Source of the DNA: Locusta migratoria
Taxonomy: Eukaryota > Arthropoda > Insecta > Orthoptera > Acrididae
Assembly (NCBI GenBank): GCA_026315105.1
Contig: CM048750.1
Location: forward strand, 264,979,151 to 265,043,150
Length of the DNA: 64,000 bases
Direction of reading: 5' to 3'
Below, one piece after another: positions 55,490-64,000 of this stretch (the first letter of the stretch is position 1; every line of letters begins with the position of its first letter). The notes under the pieces are model-generated. The model saw only the letters and a program-made list of their open reading frames with translations. It did no database searches and was not told where the DNA came from. The position numbers were made by a program, and so were the translations under genes.

Positions 55490-56266
55490 CAAATTTTTTT
55501 TCTTGAAATATCTCTGTCGAAATATACTTTATTTTACCATTACGCGTTTCGAAACGTCATCATGAGATCGACGGCATAAATAATAGAAGTAAATTACATT
55601 TCGGATGTTTACAGTTAGAAATCACAATACTCGCAAGGAGAACAAACACATTGTAATCAAAATATACGTACAAAAATTTGATTTAAAACAATCCGAATTA
55701 AAATATATCTTAGCAGAGATGCACAACTTAGGCATAACCACAATCGTTGACGTCTAATTAAGGTGTTCGACTAGATTCACATGCCAAACTGTGTTGAGAA
55801 GGGGGAAACACCGTAACATGTAAAGTAGGCCCAATAGCCGCGAGATGGCGCAGGGTTAAAATTAAATAAAATTGAATAAAATTAAAATAACATCTTGCGC
55901 CCTCTGTACTGCTTTCTGATGTAGAAGCTATGAAAAACAGGGCTACAAGATGTGGTAAGTCATATGAAAAATGTCAGATATATATAAGTACATTAAACAT
56001 ACTACTAGGATTGAACGTACGAAAAGGGAGGAGTGGAAGGGCAGAAGGGTGGGACTGGACGTGGCCAAATACAGCATAAAATCCACTAGAAATATCAAAG
56101 AAGCAAGCATGCTGTGACGTACGTCATATAGCTGCTCAATAATATTACAGATACCTACCAACATTCATGTCGATTGGTCAAAGTTTACTGTAAGGTACTC
56201 TCTGACGTGCTCCTTATGTTTTGTTCCAGAAAATGAAAATCTTCTCACGAAACCATACAGGCTGAA
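55490..56266 (-). mobile_element. probable Penelope-like non-coding end (minus)
   Basis: CGTTTCGAAACG with ATGATGA upstream (minus strand, about 55544-55570) resembles other Penelope tails in the window. The remainder is AT-rich and non-coding. Confidence 0.35.
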
Positions 56267-57230
56267 TCAACGAAAACTTGCATCACAAACATTTCCGTGT
56301 TGCCGTGGTCGATCTATAAAACTTCCTCTCCCTGACGTTTCGTTCTCGACTACGGAGAACATCTTCCGAGGTTGAGTCGACGACTGGCTGCTGGACATCG
56401 GATCGAACGGAACGAGGGAGAAAGGCAACCCTCGAGTGTCTATGGAGGTCGCAGCAATTGGTTGCTTTTCCTCCCAGAGCAGTGGGTGAGGGGAATGGGC
56501 TTCACTGGTGATTGTCTTCACGGTGTTCGACGGGTAGAAGGAAGAAGGATCGTCCAACCGTAGTAGGAGGTGCGGCCAACGTGTGTTGGCCTTGCGCTGG
56601 ATTTTATGCCCCAGGGCACGGATCAGGCGGTTCTGAGAGCGACCCGCCTTGTACAGGGAGTGGGCGGTGCGGGTAATGTAGTCCCGAAGTCGTGGGACAC
56701 CTGCAAGTTCATGGAGTGGTGTGGAAGGAAAATCTCTTGGTAGATGAAGGGCAAGCCTGAAGGCACGGTTCTGAACAGTTTGTAGTGACTTCAGGTGCAT
56801 TTCTGCAGCAGAACCACAGACGACTGCGGCGTACACTAAGACAGGGCGGATGACGGTTTTACTGGTTGCTAGGGGCTGAGGCCGCTCCTTATATAAGATC
56901 GTAGAGGGCGCCACCTCACGTCACGTGACGTCGATGTGTGGCTATCTGTGACTATCGCCTGTTCTCTCGATTGCGGGCAATCGATTGTCACGTGATTGAT
57001 GCAACGTCGATCGCCATATCTTGTCCAATTTTAATTCTTCTTCTTTACGATTAAAATTGTATTGATGTTTGTGGATTGTTTTATAGATCGACCACGGCAA
57101 CTCAGCCCGGAAGTGTTTATTGATGAAGACGCCGGCCGTGAAAGACTTCATGACATGATTTCCGTGTTGTGTTTGCTTGCATTGTGCTTTTGTGTTCCTC
57201 GACTGCACTGCTACTTACTAGTCAGTTGGT
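56267..57230 (-). mobile_element. Penelope-like element end, split by a jockey-type LINE piece
   Basis: Minus frame 56942-57208 gives NFNRKEEELKLDKIWRSTLH and RLPAIERTGD, the C-terminal block seen at 10370-10450. The tail resumes at 56333-56369 with a GTTCTC/GAGAAC hairpin and GAAACGTC. Between them (about 56400-56870) lies LINE sequence. At 57087-57150 a plus-strand copy of the tail end (CCACGGCAACTCAGCCCGGA) indicates an inverted partial duplication. Confidence 0.7.
56400..56880 (-). pseudogene. jockey-clade LINE C-terminal fragment
   Basis: Within the open minus frame 56267-56914, residues about 18-110 read TVIRPVLVYAAVVCGSAAE, LKSLQTVQNRAFRLALHLPR and LHELAGVPRLRDYI. This is the post-RT region of jockey/BS-like elements. 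The remaining residues of the frame run into the Penelope tail, so the frame is a chance fusion. Confidence 0.7.
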
Positions 57231-57264
57231 GTGTGACAGTTCAAGCAGTAGGTAGTAAGTGATT

Positions 57265-57700
57265 GATGGGATTTACTTAAATCACTTAACAACAGTAAGT
57301 TTCCCGGTCCCGACTGTATACCAGTCAGGTTCCTTGCAAAGTATGCTAATGAAATAGTCCCATACCTACCATATACAACCGCTCTCTTAGCAAACGTTCT
57401 GTGCCCGAAGTCTGGGAAGTTGCACAGGTCACTCCAATATACAAGAAAGGCAACAGGAATGATCCGCAGACTTAAAGGCGTATATCATTGTCGTCGATTT
57501 GCAGCAGCATTTTGGAAAATATACTTTCCTAAAATATTATGAACTACCTATAGTCGCATAGTCCACACGGAACACAGCTAGCTCTTTACTCTCATGATGT
57601 GATGAGTGCTATCTCGACAAGGGATGTCAAACAGATTCCGTATTTCTATATTTCCAGAAGGCTTTTGACACTGTACCTTACAAGCGTGGGAAATCAGAAG
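57265..57700 (+). mobile_element. CR1-like LINE, N-terminal RT fragment
   Basis: Frames give SPGPDCIPVRFLAKYANEIV, PEVWEVAQVTPIYKKGNRND, a SSILENIL piece, and VFLYFQKAFDTVPY with the motif A Asp. Several frameshifts and stops. Truncated before motif B. Confidence 0.7.
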
Positions 57701-57986
57701 TGCAGATACTAGCTTTTTTTCTTTTTCACTGCCGTTAAATGTTCATTCTGTTCATTCGTAAAATTTACGTCAAATCACAAAAATTCTGAATCGTTTTAAT
57801 GTGGTACATTCTGCAAAGTAATAAATCTTTGCTCTGTACTTGTAAAGACATTTAAGTGAATCATCAATAGATTCACTGATCTTGTATCGATTATCGCTGT
57901 GCCCCAATAACGAAACTGTTTATTTCTGACGGAATGCCTTTTAGCATTTAATCACAAATTTATTATTATTGCGTGTATCCGGTGTT
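57701..57986. other. unassigned AT-rich DNA
   Basis: No feature recognised. Confidence 0.4.
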
Positions 57987-57994
57987 ATAAACGC

Positions 57995-58175
57995 GGTCCG
58001 CGGCGCGCCAGTCACAGTTTGCACGGCCGCTACAGTCGGGGGTTCCAATGACCCCCCTTTTTTTATGTTTGTACCGTCTTTAGTATATGGCAGTTCATAA
58101 GTAGTTTGTAAGTTTAGGGACTGATGACCCCGCAGTTAAGTCCCTTAAGCTTTACAAACATTTGAACATATATAC
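57995..58175 (+). mobile_element. tRNA-derived SINE, 5'-truncated, 8-bp TSD
   Basis: B box GGTTCCAATGACC is diverged; body and ACATTTGAACAT end are normal. ATAAACGC at 57987-57994 is repeated at 58176-58183. Confidence 0.8.
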
Positions 58176-58183
58176 ATAAACGC

Positions 58184-58547
58184 AGACATTCGCTTCGCGC
58201 TGACGTTTATCGGGAAAGCAATATTACTGTATAGACAGTCAGATATATCCGTTGCTTCCCACATCCGCATATACCTCTAATTAGTGTTTGTCTGCAAGAA
58301 CCGTACCCAGTACTACGAAACTTCTCGTTGTTGTTTTTAATCCAATGACTGGTTTGTCACGGCTTTCCTCGCTAGTATTTCCTGTGCAAGAATCTTTATA
58401 TATAATGTACAGGGTGATCCAGGAAAAATGACATGTTATTTGGGATGTGATACTACACGTGAATGAACATTTGTTGGTGCACCTCCACACACATTTCAGT
58501 ACTGTCTTTCATCACAGTTCCTCTAGAGATGATTCTCGAAAATCAAA
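58184..58547. other. unassigned DNA
   Basis: Contains TACAGGGTGATCCAGG at 58409, which resembles the terminus of a mariner-superfamily element, but no second end or transposase was found. Confidence 0.35.
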
Positions 58548-58977
58548 CTAAGCTGGTCATCAGACCCTACGCTTACAAACTACTTAAAGTAACTTACGCT
58601 AAGCACAGCAATCATGCCCAAAGGAGGACTCGAACCTCCGACGGAGAGCAACCGCGCTCTCCGCAGCGAGGCACCTTAGACCGCTCGGACCGAGCATGGT
58701 AGAGCAGTGGTAACACACTGGAATCGCATTCGGGAGGACGGTGGTTCAAATCCATCTCCGGCCTTCCTGATTTGGTTTTCCGTGACTTTCCTAAACCACT
58801 CCAGGAAAATGCCGGGATGGCTCCCTTCAAAGGGCACGGCCGATTTCCCTCCCCATCCTTATTCAAACAATCCGAGCGTAAGCTCCGCCTCTAATGACCG
58901 CGCTGTCGACGGGGCGTTAAACAGCAGTCTTCTTCCTTTCTAGACCTCTCGGTCACTCCGGCGCGGCGGTGATTCTC
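58548..58977 (-). mobile_element. tRNA-derived SINE split by another SINE
   Basis: Body and B box (GGACTCGAACCTCC on plus) at 58548-58688, with the A-box end resuming at 58953-58977 (TCACTCCGGCGCGG). TAGACCGCTCGG (58677-58688) and TAGACCTCTCGG (58941-58952) flank the interruption. Confidence 0.8.
58689..58940 (+). mobile_element. tRNA-derived SINE of a third family (TTTTCCGTG body)
   Basis: Head with B box GGTTCAAATCC, followed by GGTTTTCCGTGACTTTCC, GCCGGGATGG, AGGGCACGGCCGATTTCC and GACGGGGCGTTAAACA. I recognise the family from memory as widespread in insects, especially locusts. 12-bp TSD with one mismatch. Its tail lacks the ACATTTGAACAT end of the other SINEs. Confidence 0.85.
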
Positions 58978-59192
58978 CCTTCCAGAATTTCTCTCACTAA
59001 TGGTATGCAACGGAACTCCTTAACTGCAATAGCACTGCCGTTATTGAACTATTTTTGGAGTTAGATCCTTTACTTATTAAGCTATATCAACAAGCAGGCT
59101 CAGCACATGGTAGCCTTCAGCCTATTCCTCTTGCTCAAGCAGTAACTTGAGAACCGAGTAGGCTGATTTTTTTATTTTATTTTATTTTATTT

Positions 59193-59258
<66 letters not shown>

Positions 59259-59309
59259 CTGTTTTCGTAATTCGCAGGAATACGTTTCTCTTTGGGGGCG
59301 GGAGGGGGC
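58978..59309. repeat. (TTTTA)n and (AT)n microsatellites with unassigned flanks
   Basis: TTTTA repeats at about 59168-59200 run directly into an AT dinucleotide tract to about 59256. Confidence 0.85.
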
Positions 59310-59644
59310 AGACAAATCTATAGTTTTGTTCTGATCTTGATGAAAGTTTGGACACTGTCTACAAAAAGTTTCGTTTGGTGCATGGCAAAGGGTACTTTAC
59401 TTATGGATTTCAACTAAATCCATAGTTTTCTCCTATCTTCGTGAAATGTTGTACACTTCACCTTCACAATAAGAAGAAATTCGCTGTCTACATGAATTTT
59501 TGTTCGGTACATGGCAAAGAAAATTTCGCAAAAAATCACTTTGTTTCACTGTTCACCGCGAATGTTGACAGATGTATATGATTATTGATATGGTGTCCGA
59601 AATAACAGACCCCATTTGTTGACATTAACTGACGTATTTTCACG

Positions 59645-60275
59645 GATTCGAAATATTTAAACATTTCGACCGTTTCGAGTTTTGAAATAGATTCAACGGC
59701 GATGTTGAAAATTCGTGCTGGAACGGCATTCAAAACGGATTTCCCGCTTCGGGCCAGCAGTCACCTTAAACAATTAGGCTATTCAAGCAAGCTTCCCTTG
59801 CAACCCACATTCTCAACTTCAAACGCTCGATTCCTTGTGGAAATCCAGTATAGGCTGCGAGCAAATGTTCAAATGTTTGTAAATCTATCGGACTTAACTG
59901 CGTGGTCATCATTCCGTAGCTTACAAACTACTTAAACCAAGGTAAAGTAACCTAAGGATGACACACACATCCATGCCCGAGGGGGAATTCGAACCCCCGA
60001 CGGTGGATCGCCACGCGCATCGCAGCAAGGCGCTCCAATGCGCGCGGCTAACCCGCCGCGGCGGCTGCGAGCAAGAGGACTGAATGGGCAGGGGGCTAGA
60101 AGATGAGAATTTGGGTTGGAAGCGAAGCGTGTCTGAATATCCTAATTGGTTAAGGCGACCGCTTGCGCGAAGAGGCAGATTAGACTTCGAATCCCGGTCC
60201 AGCACAAATTTTCAAAATCGCCGTTGAAATTATTTCAACGCCCCGAAGCGGTCGGAATGTTTCAATATTTCAAAT
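59645..60275. mobile_element. third palindromic twin-tRNA SINE-like element, split by a SINE
   Basis: Left arm 59645-59850 and right arm about 60100-60275 are diverged inverted copies. Both contain CCAGCAC, AATTTTCAA.ATCGCCGTTGAA and a tRNA-like piece (CCTAATTGGTTAAGGCGACC at 60139). No target duplication found. A SINE sits in the middle. Confidence 0.65.
59865..60062 (-). mobile_element. tRNA-derived SINE with 12-bp TSD
   Basis: Complete minus-strand copy. GGCTGCGAGCAA at 59853-59864 is repeated at 60063-60074. Confidence 0.9.
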
Positions 60276-60474
60276 TCATAATATGTATATGACTTTTCCT
60301 AGATGGTGAGGGGGAGAGTTGAGGGGGGAGTAAGAAATGGGACGAAATGGGAGAAGGTGAAGATGAGGAGAGGGGGGGGGGGGGAGCTACAGATGAATGG
60401 AGAGAGAGGACGGAAGGGTAGGTTTATAACGAGAGTATGGAATAAATAAATACCTATACAACGGCGTGTTTTCA

Positions 60475-61540
60475 TCTACATCTACATAGATACTCTGCAA
60501 ATCATATTTAAGTGCCTGGCAGAGGGTTCATTAATCACTTTCATAACCTTTCTCTACCGTTCCATTCTCTAATAGCGAGTGGGAAGAAAGAACACCTGAA
60601 TCGTTCCGTTTTCGAGCAGATTTTTAATTTTTATTTTTTTATTTTTTTTTATTTTATTGGGATGGTCATGTCTCCCTAAGTAGGTGGGTGCTAGCAAAAT
60701 ATATTCACATTCAGAAGTAAAATTCGGTGATTGAAACTTCGCAAACAGATCAAGCCACATGAATAACGTCTTTCCTTTAATGATTTCCGCCCCAATGCAA
60801 TAAACATTTCCGTGACGCTTTTCCCCCGGTAACGTGATAAAACAAAACGAGCTACCCTTCTCTGAACCTTCTCAATACCTTCCGTCAGTCCCTCCTGGTG
60901 AGGGTCCCACAATGGACAACAGTACTCCAGGAGAGGACGCACAAGTGTGATGTAGCAGTCTCTTTGGTGGAGCTGGTGCATCTTGAAGAGTTCTGCGAAT
61001 GAAACTTAACCTTTGGTTCGCCTTCCCCACAATATTTTCAATGTGTTCCCTCCAGTCTAAGTTGTTCGTAATTGTAACTCCTAGGTATTTGGGAGAATTT
61101 ACGATCTTAAGGTTTGACTGATTTATCGCGTAATTGAAGTTCAGCGGATTTATTTTAGTGGTCCATGTGTATTACTTCACACTTTTCTTTATTGCCAATT
61201 GCCAATTTCTTCACCATGTAGAAATTTTGTCTAAATCGCTTTACAGTTTCTTTTGATCCTCTGTTGACTTCACTAACCGATAAACGACAGCATCATCCGC
61301 GAACAGTCTAAGGGACCTATTCAGATTGTCTCCTAAATCGTTTATAAATACAAGGAAGAGTAGGGGACCTATAAAGCTTCCCTGGGGAACGCCAGAACGC
61401 CTGTTTTACTCGATAACTTACCGTCAATTACTACGAACTGTATCCTTTCTCATAGGAAATCGTGAATCCAACCGCACAATTGGGGCGATATTCCATAACC
61501 GCTTGTTGTTAATAAATCTTCCCATTTTATAACAACAGTG
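60475..61540 (-). mobile_element. CR1-like LINE, family of 6309-7240
   Basis: Minus-strand copy with the same 3' end (CATCTACATAGATACTCTGC at 60478). Frames 60691-60981 (LVRPLLEYCCPLWDPHQEGL) and 60569-60760 hold the C-terminus. The palm region 61100-61540 is in broken frames. A ~45-bp T-rich insertion lies at about 60620-60660. Upstream RT motifs are lost. Confidence 0.8.
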
Positions 61541-62063
61541 AATCGATTAAATTCCTTGAGGTCTTCGAAGGCCCCAAGTGCCCACTTTCGCTCATTCTCA
61601 AACAATCATAAGTTTAAAAAAATAATTTATGGTATTTTTGTGCAGTGGCCCTTTTGTAACAACTAGTAAAGTGGCCTCATTGACCATGAACACTGTAGTA
61701 GTAGTAAATAATGAATTACAGGAAGTGTCAGGGGTGTAAGGGTTCCAGCAGACCCCCTAGTACACAGCGGATTGTTAATTCTAGAGCAGGGTGCGAAATT
61801 TCAGTTCTGAAGCCACCATCCGGTCTAACCCCTTTGGTCGCCACAACCCCTTTATCTGAATATGAAATAATTCTCCTTCCTCCTCCCCTTTACCGTTTGA
61901 ACAATATCTTTATACATAAGACCATTCAAATTGTTTGATAGAGAAATACATACCAGTCCCATAGTCTAGAGGTCTAGCACTTCATTTATGTGTAACGTTT
62001 TCTATCTGCTGAGAAGTACCAGTTATGAATGATACCTTTGGGTCGAACTCAGACATTAACAGA
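61541..62063. other. unassigned DNA
   Basis: No feature recognised. Confidence 0.4.
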
Positions 62064-62080
62064 TGTTGTTGTTGTGGTCT

Positions 62081-63040
62081 TCAGTCCGGAGACTGGTTTG
62101 ATGCAGCTCTCCACAATACCCTAACCTGTGCAAGCCTCTTCATCTCCACATAAGAACGACAACCTACATCTGTCTGAATCTGATTACTGGATCCATCTCT
62201 TGGTCTTCCCCTGCGATTTTTTCCCCATACACTTCCCTCCAACGCTAAATTCACAATTCCTTGATGTCTAAGAATGTGTCCTACCAATCTATCCCTTCTT
62301 TTAGTCAAGGTATGCCAGAAATTCCTTTTCTCCCCAATTCTGTTCAGTACCTCCTCATTAGTTACGCGAGCCACCCACCCAATCTTCAGCATTCTTCTGT
62401 AGCACCATATTTCAAAAGGCTCAATCCTCTTCCTGTCCGCACTGTTTATCGTCCATATCTCACTCCCATACAAGGTAACACTCCATACAAATGCCTTCAG
62501 AAAGGACTTCCTTAGGCTTAAATCAATATTCGATGTTAACAAATTTCTCTTTTTCAACAACGCTTTTCTACCCATTGCCATTCTGCATTTTATATCCTCT
62601 GTACTGCGACCATCATTTGTTATTTTACTGCCCAAGTAACAAAACTCGTCTACCTCCTTTATTGCTTCGTTTCCCAATCTAATTCCTTCAGCATCACCTG
62701 ATTTTCTTACACTGCACTCAATTGCCCTAGTTTTGCTCTTGTTAATGTTCATCTTATATGCACCTTTCAGCACACTGTCGATACCGTTCAATTGCTCTTC
62801 CAGGTCCTTTGCTGTATCTGACAGAATTACTATGTCGTCGGCAAAACGCAATGTTTTTAATTCTTCACCCTGAACTTTAATTCCTTCTCCAAATTTCTCC
62901 TTGCTTTCCTTTATAGCTTGTTCAATGTACAAATTGAACAACAATGGAGAAAGACTACAACCCTGCCTTACTCCCTTTCCAACCACTGCATCCCTTTCAT
63001 GCCCTTCAACTCTGACAACCGCTGTCTGGTTTTTGTACAA
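62081..63040 (-). pseudogene. RTE ORF2, RT palm to C-terminus
   Basis: The longest frame in the window, 319 residues. NLYKNQTAVVRVEGHERDAV opens it. RT motif B region GVRQGCSLSPLLFNLYIEQA lies at about residues 23-42, and motif C LRFADDIVILSD at about 68-79, with both Asp present. YLGSKITNDGRS, YGSEIWTINS, VTNEEVLNRIGEKRN and LVGHILRHQGIVNLAL follow, then the GKNRRGRPRDG basic stretch and the end NQSPD. It appears fully coding except for the upstream TGA and can serve as the reference for the other four copies. Confidence 0.85.
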
Positions 63041-63073
63041 GTTGTAAATAACCTTACGTTCCCTATATTTTAC

Positions 63074-63985
63074 TCATGCTTGCTTCAGAACTTGAAAGAG
63101 TTTATTCCAATCAACATTGTCTAAAGCCTTCTCCAAATCAACAAAAGCTAAAAATGTAGGTTTGCCTTTTCTTAATCTATCTTCTAGGATAAGCCGTAAA
63201 GTGAGTATTGCCTCCCGAGTTCCTACATTTCTCCTGAACACAAACTGATCTTCCCCGAGGTCGGCTTCTACCACCTTTTCCATCCTTCTGTATATAATTC
63301 GCGTTAATATTTTGCAGCCATGACTTATTAAACTGATGGTTCTGTAGTTTTCACACCTGTCTGCACCTGCTTTCTTAGGGATGGGTATTATAACATTTTT
63401 CTTAAAGTCTGAGGGTACTTCACCTGTCTCATACATCTTACACACCAGGTGAAACAATTTTGTCATGGCTGGTTCTCCCAGAGACTTCAGTAGCTGTGAG
63501 GGAATATCATCTACTCCAGCTAAAAATGTAGGTTTGCCTTTTCTTAATCTATCTTCTAGGATAAGCCGTAAAGTGAGTATTGCCTCCCGAGTTCCTACAT
63601 TTCTCCTGAACACAAACTGATCTTCCCCGAGGTCGGCTTCTACCACCTTTTCCATCCTTCTGTATATAATTCGCGTTAATATTTTGCAGCCATGACTTAT
63701 TAAACTGATGGTTCTGTAGTTTTCACACCTGTCTGCACCTGCTTTCTTAGGGATGGGTATTATAACATTTTTCTTAAAGTCTGAGGGTACTTCACCTGTC
63801 TCATACATCTTACACACCAGGTGAAACAATTTTGTCATGGCTGGTTCTCCCAGAGACTTCAGTAGCTCTGAGGGAATATCATCTACTCCAGGGGCCTTGT
63901 TTCGACTTAGGTCTTTCAGGGCTCTGTCAAATTCTTCTCTCTTCACAGATATTACCAGTAAATCTTCAAGTGTTTCTGTATTCAA
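63074..63985 (-). pseudogene. RTE ORF2, N-terminal RT with in-frame 124-codon duplication
   Basis: The 303-residue frame begins TLEDLLVISVKREEFDRALK and reads through APGVDDIPSELLKSLGEPAM and ENYRTISLISHGCKILTRII to RKGKPTFLA. It then repeats from GVDDIPSQLLKSL to a second PTFLAFVDLEKALDNVDW. The two 372-bp copies differ at only one base that I can see (Glu to Gln). RT fingers motifs are therefore present twice, which should prevent a normal fold. A TGA follows LKQA. Confidence 0.85.
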
Positions 63986-64000
63986 CCATGTCCTGTACGC

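Larger units (their letters stand above)
59310..60462 (+). mobile_element. possible eroded Helitron-like region
   Basis: Two direct GATCTTGATGAAAGTTT-type units (about 59333 and 59430) and a purine-rich tract near 60305-60385 repeat, in plus orientation, the arrangement inside the minus-strand Helitron at 32710-34025. No unambiguous TC start or CTRR end was found, so this is inference. Confidence 0.35.
62064..64000 (-). mobile_element. RTE-type LINE copy 5, near-intact, runs off the window
   Basis: Minus-strand copy with a (CAA)n tail at 62064-62078 and stop at 62081-62083. The reading frame from beyond 63985 to 62081 is interrupted only by one TGA near 63074 (QA*VKYR, where other copies have Gly). 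It carries a tandem duplication of 372 bp (63147-63518 and 63519-63890). The 5' end lies outside the window. Confidence 0.9.

Noticed and set aside
56267..56914. 215-codon open frame as an intact gene
   Set aside because: It joins a jockey LINE fragment to a Penelope non-coding tail, so the frame is a chance fusion.
58409..58440. TACAGGGTGATCC start as a second mariner-superfamily element
   Set aside because: Only one end is present; no opposite TIR or transposase was found. A similar isolated TACAGGGTG lies at 13958.

Overview
This is a eukaryotic, almost certainly insect, genomic window. It consists of transposable elements packed and nested into one another. I could not identify a single host protein-coding exon, rRNA, CRISPR array or bacterial-type operon. 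The mixture points to an arthropod with a very large, repeat-laden genome: tRNA-derived SINEs ending in a short ACATTTGAACAT-type tail, Penelope-like elements, RTE and CR1/jockey-type LINEs, Tc1/mariner, pogo, PIF/Harbinger and Helitron elements. I recognise several of the SINE and inverted-repeat families from memory as typical of locusts (Schistocerca-like Orthoptera). That organism call is inference. The mobile-element calls rest on visible protein motifs, terminal repeats and target-site duplications (TSDs).

Layout. 436-2645 is a PIF/Harbinger transposon with a dead transposase and a TTA duplication. 2646-4830 is an R1-like LINE remnant fused to a truncated RTE LINE. 5316-5885 is a 282-bp tandem duplication. 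6309-7240 is a CR1-like LINE (minus). 7740-10745 is a jockey/CR1-type LINE split by a composite insertion made of a five-unit SINE/Penelope tandem array, another SINE and a Penelope-like element. 10746-13500 holds two LINEs of one family head to head; the second is interrupted by a palindromic SINE. 14590-18870 holds Penelope remnants around a minus-strand RTE copy. 18901-20647 is a Helitron candidate carrying two SINEs. 21189-23101 is an inverted-repeat element carrying an RTE fragment. 23439-24872 is a second Helitron candidate, followed by a GC-rich block.

26214-32300: SINEs, a solo LTR (26696-27189), a Penelope-tail palindrome, a nearly complete LINE 3' half (28697-29954) that itself contains a ~50-bp micro-insertion of another LINE, and ~118-bp repeat units. 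32710-34025 is a third Helitron candidate (minus). 34789-35853 is a Tc1-like element. 37208-37620 is a palindromic twin-tRNA element. 38162-38818 is a Penelope-tail palindrome. 40149-41719 is a mariner-superfamily element of the CAGGGTGTCC type. 43866-44636 is a three-level SINE/MITE/SINE nest. 44886-46290 is a LINE. 47944-50392 is the longest RTE copy by domain content. 51918-52783 is a pogo-type element. 53628-54914 is a Tc1-like element inside a SINE. 55490-57700 holds Penelope, jockey and CR1 pieces. 58545-60462 holds SINE-in-SINE and palindromic-SINE nests. 60475-61540 is a CR1-like LINE. 62064-64000 is the best-preserved RTE copy; it has one stop codon and an in-frame 372-bp tandem duplication, and it continues past the window edge.

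Functionally there is no gene team here. The window records successive insertions. LINE-encoded reverse transcriptases are the presumed source of the SINE insertions (TSDs of 8-15 bp), and DNA transposons left their expected TTA or TA duplications. Nearly every coding remnant is broken by stops or frameshifts. The more unusual signals are (1) the chimeric SINE/Penelope array, (2) hairpins of hammerhead-ribozyme-like layout recurring at Penelope ends, (3) head-to-head twin-tRNA elements that carry their own TSDs, and (4) the young, duplicated RTE copy.
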